Position numbers and translations under genes: made by a program
Part shown: piece by piece, positions 50,502-60,000 of the stretch
Position numbering within the stretch: the first letter of the stretch is position 1
Layout: each line of letters begins with the position of its first letter
Source: Cladocopium goreaui
Taxonomy: Eukaryota > Sar > Dinophyceae > Suessiales > Symbiodiniaceae
NCBI GenBank assembly: GCA_947184155.2
Contig: CAMXCT020001469.1
Span: 512,227-576,226, forward strand
Direction of reading: 5' to 3'
DNA: 64,000 bases
The notes under the pieces: generated by a model
Databases searched by the model: none
Told to the model about the DNA's origin: nothing
What the model saw: only the letters and a program-made list of their open reading frames with translations

Positions 50502-53500
50502 CAGATAGATAGATATCTATGCGGGCACCTCTGGAGAAGGAAAGGCGTCAGTTATTTTGTGCAGGCATCGTCCGAAAAGTTGCAGCTCTATTTTTGCAGG
50601 GTGCCTCAAGAAGCAGTTTGGAGCCGGTTGCAAAAGTTCTCCAGATGGAGCCCGTGACAGATGCAGTGGAAAAAAGACATCGCTAGCGCAGTCCTGCGGT
50701 CAAAGCATCGACCTGACAAGGAACGGTTTGAGCAGAAGCAAAGAAAAACCTGTCATTCGTGTCTGAGTTGGTTCAAGGCAGTGCTCGTGCCTCCACTATA
50801 GTACGCGGCCCCGCGGAAGGACATGGCAGGCAAAGGGTGGAAAGGTCAGTGGGGTGGCTATGCTGGGTGGGGTGAGGAGTGGCCGGCCGCCTCGTGGAAA
50901 GGCAAGAACACCGGCAAGAAAGGCAAAGGCGGCAAGAGCAAGGACTGGGAGGCTGGCGAAGCCGGTGGCGGTGAGGATGCCCAGCAGCCAGAGCACACCG
51001 GCCGGATCCTGTCGCGCTACCAGTTCCCCAAGGCGTGCTGAAGAACGCGGCCGACCCGCAAGGCTCCGCCTTCGTCAAGGGCCCCAAGAAGGTGGGCGAC
51101 GTCAGTTTTGTGAGCCCAAAGCACCTGAAAGAAACCCTCCTCAGCGAGGCGGCCGGCTCTGTACAGGCCGGCGCCGACGTCTTGCAGAACGAAGCAACCG
51201 AGGTGGCCGAAGCACTTGGAAAACAGGAGGTCGCCAAGGCCCTGCAGGTCCTGAACACCCTGGACGCGTCGGTGGAGCACACCGATGAGGCAGTCGCGAA
51301 AGCAGTGGCAACGCTGCACGCCGAGCTCTGCGGCAAAGGTGCCGTAGAGGAGGCGTTGGTCAAGGTGACAGTGGCCGCCAGTCGGCTCTATCTCTTGGGG
51401 CATGAACCTGCTGCCCCTGCTGGTTTGCATGAAGCACCCGGCCTGGTGGACCGAGAAGCTCCCCGAGGGCGCATCGGACCACAAGAAGGTGCGCGCCTGG
51501 CGCGACGACCCCAAGAACAAGCAGAAGATGTTCCGCACCCTGGCCGCCATGGTGGGTGAGAAGATCGCAGCCGATGCGTATACGGCAAGAACGACGCCGC
51601 GGCTCTCTTCGGCAAGACGCCGGCCGCAACCGGAGAGGAGGACGAAAACTCGGACTCCGACAGCAAGGCCAAGAAAAGCAAGAAAGAGAAAGACAAGAAG
51701 AAGAAGCACAAGAAGAAGAGCAGCAGCGGCACGTCCGGGAGCTCCAGCAGGAGGGCAAGGGCAGGCAGGCGTGCTAGAGGCAGCCAGAAGGACGAGAAGA
51801 AGCGCTCCAGCAGCGAGTCCAAGAGCCAGAAGGCCAGCAAGAAAAAAGAGAAGAAGCGCTCCAGCAGCGAGCAAGTCGGAGCAACCCACCGCCGTGAAGG
51901 TTCGCCGGGTGTCGGGCATGACGCCAGACAACCGGGTCCTCGTCAAGGCTGACGACCGCTTCGACGAAGTACCGATCCAGTCATCTGAGTGGACGGTGCA
52001 GGACTTGATTGAAGAGCTCTTCAAGGCAAGCGGCCAAGAAGAAGACGCCAAGAATTGGACGGCCAAGGCCCTGGTGGACGGCAAGTGCGTGCCGCTGAGC
52101 ACGGACTCCACGCCGGCGACCCTGCATCCGGAGATCGTCTTGATCTGCAAGGGCGGCTGAAAAGTGCCAGCGCTGGGTTGGTAGGCGGCCGGCCGGGACT
52201 GAGTGCAGGAATCAAGATGGAAAAAAGGCATTTTCACTTTTGACATCAGCAAAAAAATGAATTTTGAGAAGGAAAACATGGTGATCATGTTTGACACAAT
52301 GTCCCAAAACTGTGCGAAATGAAAAAACAGAGCCAATTTTCAGAACGAAAATGGACAAAATGACAAGTTCATTTTTTCCGTTGTTTGTTTTGTTTCTCTT
52401 TTTTCTTCCTGCAAATCTGGTTTGAAACGATAGATGATTTTTTTCATTCTGGAAATCTGTTCCGGCGTGTTTTTTTTTTGCATTTGGCAGATCTGGAGAT
52501 AGAAATCTGAAATCGTGTTTTCAATTTGGCGAATCTGTTTTCGTATGCTGTTTCAGCTCTGACAATCTGGTCACATGATGTCAAATGTGGAATTTCCATT
52601 TTTCAAATACCAAATTCAAACATCCACTCTTCAAAATGATAACCAAAACAAAAACCAAAACAAACAGAACAAAAAAAACAAAATGAACTTTCGGAATGAA
52701 ACATGTCAAAAACGTGAAAGAAACGATTTTCGCATAAATCAGAACCGGGCTGCTGCGGGAACTTGCAATCATAGCTTTTGGTGGAGCCCCCGTGCTTGCG
52801 AGGTTTGGAGGTGTGAACATAGTTTTTTGGTTGCAATAGCGAAGAGTCGCGGCTGTGGAATTTGAGTGCTGGTGCCGTTGCAGGCGTCGCTGCGAGATGT
52901 CTATGGCAGTGTGGGGCGTTGGGGCCTGATGGAGATTACGTTTACGCAGTGTCAAAAAGGGAGAGTCTTTGGTTGCTGCCCAAAAATATTTTTTTGACTT
53001 GTTGCTATCGGGTTGTCTTTGGTTGCAGCTGGGGTCTATGCTGGCGAAATCCCTCGGGTTCGGCACCCACTTAGCACTTGCTTTGATCCGCCCAGGCAGG
53101 GGATGGTCATGCTGGATGCAGAGGGTGGGGCCTCGTCAGTGGTGGTTGGCGGAGCCAACATGGCAACTGGGATGCATCGGTTCCGCCATCGTTCACGATG
53201 ATTGGATGGTTTTGACCATGAACATGCGGTTTAGAGCAACAAGAACCAACCATAAACAGGGATTTAAACATTGAACCCAATAAAAGGTTTGACCAACAAA
53301 CCACTCCCCCGTTTACCCATTAAGTTTCCAGACCACAAAACAAGGCCCTAAATGGATCGAATTCATTGGGTTCACCACATTACAACGTTTATCGGTCAAG
53401 TTGCTGGGGGTCCACGCAGTAAGGACCTGAAATCATCCATTTCTTGGGAAATTTGGGTGGACGCGATGCTCTCGGGTCTAAAGAAATGACATTTCTCTGT

Positions 53501-56500
53501 TGGTGAATTACTAGTTAATTGGCAGGTCCCATGAATTACGATCTCCATACTCGGTCTGTTGTTTTACAACAGGAACCGCTGGTTTTTCCCCCGTACTGTA
53601 TATGAATGAGGCCTGGGTGACTTCTTTGGTATTTTGGTCCCAGTTCCAAGCATTCTGCAGCATTTGCAATGTTTCCACCAGACTGAAATTTGAGGATTGG
53701 GCCTCCTTTTCCGCGCCCACATTGGAAGAGACGTTGAGAGGTGCCGTGGTTCTGTCATTCCCATCTTGATGGTCGGTAGCTGCAGCTTCATTTTGTCGTT
53801 TTGGAGTATCTTTGGGATATATGGAGCAGATAACACTTTTCTGTGATTCTTCGTTTTTCAGGAACACGTGCGACCTGAAATTGTCTAATTTTGTTCCATG
53901 TTGTCCACGCATTTCCAAATATTTTTTACAACAATTTATATAACTTTTGATATCAAAATCATTTTTGGATATGATATTGGATGATTTTAAATATCCACAA
54001 CATCCCCCCCAAAAAATCATTGGACCTCCAAAAATCCTCCGTTCTTACCGAGGTGCCTCGGTGCTGTTGCTGCAGCAGGAGATCCCCGAAAAAATCAACG
54101 TGGCGGCTGCCGAGGTGGAAGTCCTTTTCTTCTACCCTCTGGTTATGTCAAAATAGTGAGTTTTCCCATTAAAAATGGTGATTTTCCATAGTTACGTTAG
54201 TTTACCAGAGGGTAAAGCCATGAAAAACCTGTTGGGATTCAAGGGAAACCTGGGATTTTTTTGCATCAAAGATGTGAGATCGAGATGATGAAACCAACAA
54301 GTAATTGGAATTTTAGCAATGAAACCTGGAGACTTTATCCACATGGTGAGACAAGTTGTTGACACTCCGTGGATGAGTTGTTGACATTTTAGCTGATGGG
54401 ATTCTTCAAGATGATTGGAATTATGACAATTCCTTCGATTGAATGCGGCAGTATGAACGGGGTGGATTCTGTTTGATGGTCCAGATTTTTGGGTCAGCAT
54501 AGATAGAAATGGCCATCGAAAATCACAGTGCGGAACACCTCAGTTCAGTTTGAGTACCCCAACTTGACTCAGCATGTGCAATTTTGGGAAGAGGTGGGAT
54601 GCCTTAAGTGTTACGGCTGAGTCGTGAGGTCGCGAAAGCTCAGGGAGTGACTGTTATCCAAGACGTGGGGGGAGAGGACCTGGGCCTGGGATTCATGGAA
54701 CCTGCCCCAAATCACCATTTTATGGGTGGTATGGTTACCATTCCCAGTCATGGGGGGTTTATGGCATTGGTTCAGCCACATTTTAATATTTCTGGATAGT
54801 ACTGGTCCTCAAGGCTGCTAGTGAAACTCATCCCAGGCTGCTTGTTTTCCTGTTTCTGACGGAGGACTGCCGTCTGGTAAAGAAACAGAGGTATGCTTAT
54901 CACCGAGTTGGGTTGGTCCATCACCAATGTATGGTTGATCATGGTGAATGGTGGTAAGTCAATGATGGTATTAAGCATACATTGGATACTATTCATGGAT
55001 CCCATTATGAATAATCCCCATGTATGATTAGCCAATGTATTTGATTAATGAAATGGTTACTCATGGTTCATTATCCATTAATAAATTATTAACGATCATG
55101 TAATGTAACCATATTATTAACCACTAGAACGACCATGAACCATTCTTTGGTTAACCACTATGTAACCATATTATTAACCACTATTAACCATATTATTAAC
55201 CATATTATTAACCACTATTGGTTAAGCACTATGATCAACCATTGGACCATGATGCCCCGCCCCGTTTGGCCCCGTTTTGGGATCCCCTGAGGACCGGCCG
55301 ATTTCGGCCCAGCTCCTGCCGTTGATCGACTTTCTTTGCCCCAACGAGAACGAGCTGCAACGGCTCACTGGGATGCCTGTGGCCACCAGGCCACAGGTAT
55401 CAATTTTTGGGGGTTCACTAATGGTTTGTGGTTCATGGTGGATAATGGTGGTTCATGGTGGTTCATGGTGGTTAATAGTGGTTAATGGTGGTGAATGGTG
55501 GTGAATAGTGGCTGACAATGGCAAACAATCGGGATCATAATGAACCATTAATCATTCTCCCATTCTGAAGCAATTGTCATCCATCAATTGGGGTTAACCC
55601 TGGAACAACCATAGACCCTGAGGGAGGAGGCGCTTCTGGCAGCCAAGTCGCTGGTGTCGAAGGGCGTTTCAGCGGTGCTAGTGACACTGGGGGAGCGCGG
55701 TGCTATGGTGGTGACCAAGGCATTTTTCACGGGCAAACCTGGGAAAAATGGAGGATGGATGGTGGTTTCTGCCAGAATCGCACTAGTTGCTGGGATTTGG
55801 AGATGACATACATTTTCTTGTGAACATTTGCGGTGTATCATCATTCAAATCTTATTTTGCAGCATTAGGAGGGTTCCTCACAAAGATAGGAAAACCAGCA
55901 TTAAATCATCTAAAACATCACGATGAATATCTAAAATTCTGGGGGTACCACTTAAACTCCTCCCATGTTTCATGGTTTACCTGGGGATTTTTCCGTCAAT
56001 CCCCCATGTTTCGTGCCTTCCCGTAGGCAGAGACCCTGGAGGTGGCTCCCTTTGCCGTGCCTTCGGTAGTGGATGGCACTGCAGCGGGGGATGCCTTCCG
56101 TGCAGCGCTGGCGGTGGCCATCGGCGAGAAGCAGGTCGTGCCGGGTCCGCGGTGCCTTTAAGGATTGAATGAGGACAGTTTGATCGATTTGTTTGGGATC
56201 AATTGAGAATCACAATTGATTATCCTATAATGTTAGTAAAGCAATCGTAAACCACCGGTACTTTGATGATTTGATGGTTTATACCACGCATGAAAATGGT
56301 AAACTCAGGGATGGTTTACTGTTGCTTTACTAACATTAAATGGAGGTCTTAGTGGGAAAATCATACATAAATGGGGGAGAAGTGCGAAACACTGAACTAT
56401 ACGGGTTTCTAGGTGTCAACTATGACAGCGGAATAGTTCTTGTTTGAATGAAGGATGAAACATGATGAATGGAATGAACTGAAGGCAAAGTTTCAGCACG

Positions 56501-57094
56501 CTGCCATCACTCAATAGTTTTCATCTTCTGAGCATTGACCATAATTTTGCATTGTCTTGAGCCCCCTGCACACCAGTCAGATTCCCACAATATACAACAT
56601 GATATTTTTGGGAGAGCTTTGACTTGTGGTGCCAAGTGGGGATCAAGGGCCCAATCCCAAAACTGTCGCGAACGATGCACTTACAGATGATTTTCCGCTC
56701 AATTGTTTGGGTTTTCCAGCCGGCCATGTTTGATTGCTAGGGGGGTAGGGTGTTTATGGTCCATCCAGTCCGAAGTGACCCGCAGTCGCTGCAAAATGGT
56801 TTGCGCTTGGCGAGTGCTGCGGGTGCCCTTGCGGTGTCACGCAAAGGCTCAGCCGCCCCGCAATGCTTCTCTTCCAGTAAAAGTGAGATGGACATTTGGC
56901 TTTTTCCCCTAGAATTGGTTTCAGTGAAAACTTGGGCACCGAATCATACTTCATTTTCAAAAACTGTAGGATATCATCCCTTTCCAACGGCATTTTTCCA
57001 TGTTTCCAACCAGAACTCCAGTGATTTCCGTTACGGATCAGGCGCTGAGCCCAGCTTGCCACATCGGAAGGACTGCGAGGCACTCCTCGGTGGC
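44006..57094 (+). CDS. Ribokinase (PfkB family) half of the fusion
   Basis: Exons 1 to 13 (first part), about 303 residues, matching the ~309 of bacterial RbsK. Motifs in order: VVGSVNVD at 1-8 (first strand and sugar-contact Asp), GGKGANQ at 35-41 (first PfkB signature, substrate binding), [15 protein letters not shown] near 87-90 (lid), GGAN at 108-111, [26 protein letters not shown] (conserved NE, metal/phosphate region), VTLGERG, and [10 protein letters not shown] at 244-253, with the anion hole and catalytic Asp at 251. Then come [19 protein letters not shown] and a C-terminal CEALLGG. AAGD instead of GAGD is normal for ribokinases. No key residue is missing, so activity is plausible: ATP-dependent phosphorylation of ribose or a related sugar at O5. 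Substrate cannot be fixed from sequence. Confidence 0.88.
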
Positions 57095-60000
57095 AGCAGC
57101 GTGGAGCAGGTCTTGGCCGCCCAAACGGTGCAGTCGCTGCAGGGCAGCTGCGAAAAAAGCTGGGCCTTTGCTTCGCAGTTGAATTCCATGAAGGAAAGGC
57201 AGGGTGACCGGTGACCGGTGAGGACCGGTGAGGATCGGTGAGGACCGGTGAGGACCGGTGATGGAACTGGATCTGATTTCAGATGGGAAAAAAGATGAAC
57301 AAAGTCGTGATTTCAGCTGGAACCGGTTTTGGAATCCCAGGATTCAGTGGATTCTCCCCAGGCTGGATTTGTGGAATGGTTCTACTGATACCCTGGGCCT
57401 GATCGAACGTCAGGGCCAAGTGAAAGGTGGGGCTGCGAAAAGGGCATCGGGGTTCATGGCTATTTTAGATTTGCCGCAGTTTAGTTCTGAAGCATGAACT
57501 CACTGTTCCAAGTGCAGGCATTCAGCATTTCACCACTCGCAAAGCTGTGTGTTGCTCCCGAGCTTCCACTTCTAAAATCCTCTGACGATATGTGCCTCTG
57601 ATGAGCGCCATGATTTCCTACCAAAGAATCACGCATATTCAGTATTACAGTATTTCTTTACACCATTTCTGATTGCCAGCTTGGTATGTTGGTGATGCAA
57701 TTAGGCTTTGTAAAATCTATGCCTGTTTGTCCAAGAGTTTTTGGCTGTCCCATCAAAGTTAGTGAATTCTCTGGTTTTTAGTCCTTTGATGTAGTAAGTC
57801 AATTTTTCTAGCTTCAGATATTTTTGGTGTCATCCTCCAGCACATAGCTGACATAGCATCACCGAGCAGCGCTCCGCTGTCGCTGTAGGTCTTGGGTTGG
57901 TCTACCTGAACTTTCCACAGCACCTCGAAGGACTACAGCCGCAGGAAATGCTCAAAGCCTTGGACAAAGCGGGCTTGAAGGTGCCGGGTGGTACTTGGCC
58001 CTTTGCACTGGAAATGGAACCACACGAGTGACCTTGTGAAATTTTTTGATCAATCAAGATATATACACACCGACTTCATTGATAATTTGAAGATCACATT
58101 TTTCACATCCCTTGCTGCCCAGTGGTTTTCCCTCCCTGGCGTTGTCCTGGTGGCTGGTGAGGCCGGCGGCATTGCCCTGCGCTTCCCCGAGCACATGCGT
58201 CTGGGAGCGTTGACGAACCCATCCAGGGAGCTGCGGCAAGAAGCAGAGCCTCCGATGCGTTGGGCAGGGCTGGGCTGGAACCCTGAGACTTTCAGATGTT
58301 GGGAGTTTGCCTAAAAAATGGGCAAAACTGCAACACATTTCTTTTTGATTCATGGAGAAGCTTGAAAAACATGGGAAAAACTGGATTGCAGCGATCTGGA
58401 TCAGATATTCAAATGGGTCAGGAAGGGACTGCTATTCATCTGGACACCCCTATAATAGCAGCAGAACCTTTTATATATTAAATATGTCATAATATGTCTA
58501 AATCCAAGGAGAATTTTCTGCAACCCCTAGAGATTTCGCGATTCCCCAGACTACATTGCCAGCCTCAGGTGGAACTGACGAAGAGTGCCTGTCGTTGGGC
58601 AGAGTCCTTGGGTACTGAGGAAGTGGTGGTTGCTTGGCGATGGGAGCTGAAACACTCATGGGAACATATTGGAGAGTCGCCGTGTTCGCAGGATCCATCA
58701 CTTCAACAATTGTTACAGTTTGTTGCACTCCGAGTCTTGTTTGTTTGAGGTGTGGCCTCAAACAGATGGATATGACTATCAGCTGCAAGTGGACTACCTC
58801 TCTGCTTGGTCGCGAGCAGTTGAAGCATTTCGAAGCCTGTCTTAATCATTCAAAATAGCATTTATTTCATTATATCCCATTATATCTCCAGAATTTCTCA
58901 TTTGTTGGTTATTTGTCCAATATTTGTCCCCATTACATCCGTATTATTTTTCGGTGACTCTAAACTAACTAGTCTGGCTTGAAATCCCACCACCTGTCCT
59001 CGTCAGTGGCAACGCAAGTCCTTGGGTGATTTGTGGTCAGCAATAGCACCCTTTAACATATTTGAATATATATATATAATTATATATATACAGTATAGAA
59101 TGCTTGATGCCTGGTTTTCATGTCAAAGTTGGATGGTTCATGATGGTTTCATGACCTTGTGCCGCTTGCTGCGCTGTGCTGGTGCCCGAACTGGCCTCAG
59201 GGGAGGTGCTGGATAGCTCCGCCTGTCGCCAGAAGAAGGTGTCCCTGGAGTTCAAACCAACGGACAGGGGATGCCATGGGGGCCCAGGGAGTCCCAAAGG
59301 AGTCCCAATGGCCGCTGCCAAGGTGGCTGTGTCTACTATTCAATGACCACACATTGAGAAAAAGCTGGGGACTGTGACGCATTGGTTAAATTGCTGATAG
59401 TTCAAGCTGTGATCTCTATGTAGACAGTTCAAATACTTGATTTTCCGGTCATGCTTGTGTTGAATCATGTAAGAGCAAAGAACAATCAACCCACATAGTC
59501 ACGGCACACTGACTTCTTGGCCTCGTTTTGTGAAGCAACCAAAGTTGGCACAACCAAAGTACATCCCCCGATCCATCCATCCCAAAATTCAACGAGCCCT
59601 CCATCCATCCCAAAATTGAACGAGCCCTAAAAATTCAGGCAATTTTGAGTTTTGTGGTAGACAACAATTCAAGATCATGAAAACACATGAAACACCATTA
59701 ACAACCACTAAAAGCCAGACATTTTCCCTCAACCTATGGTCCATCCACTTTTTAGCGGGGCATCCTACGGTTCGACAAAGGGACGTTGAAAAACGTCCCG
59801 GTCAGGACGAGATTAGCCGCTTCGCCCTGGTACCCAGCACAGGGGCAGCGCTGCTCTTTCTGCGGGATGTGGATCGCGAGAACTTTGGGCCACGCGGCCA
59901 CGTGTGTTGCAATGGAAATGGGTAAAGGCTACAGAATTGATGTATACACATAGTATGACCAACAGGACAATTAGTAGTACTTGGATATGTATATATATAT

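Noticed and set aside
51017..52336. 439-codon minus-strand ORF
   Set aside because: It is antisense to the GC-rich processed pseudogene; the plus-strand readings have coherent protein-like segments, and high GC makes long antisense frames likely.
53163..54052. Direct joining of exon 5 (extended to 53184) to exon 7 without exon 6
   Set aside because: It leaves the kinase about ten residues short; including 53695-53740 restores GGAN-x-DW and the segment before RGASVLLLQ with normal phases.
56027..56134. AAGD in place of GAGD as a sign of a dead kinase
   Set aside because: Ribokinases, including the E. coli enzyme as I recall it, have AAGD at this position, so it is not a lesion.
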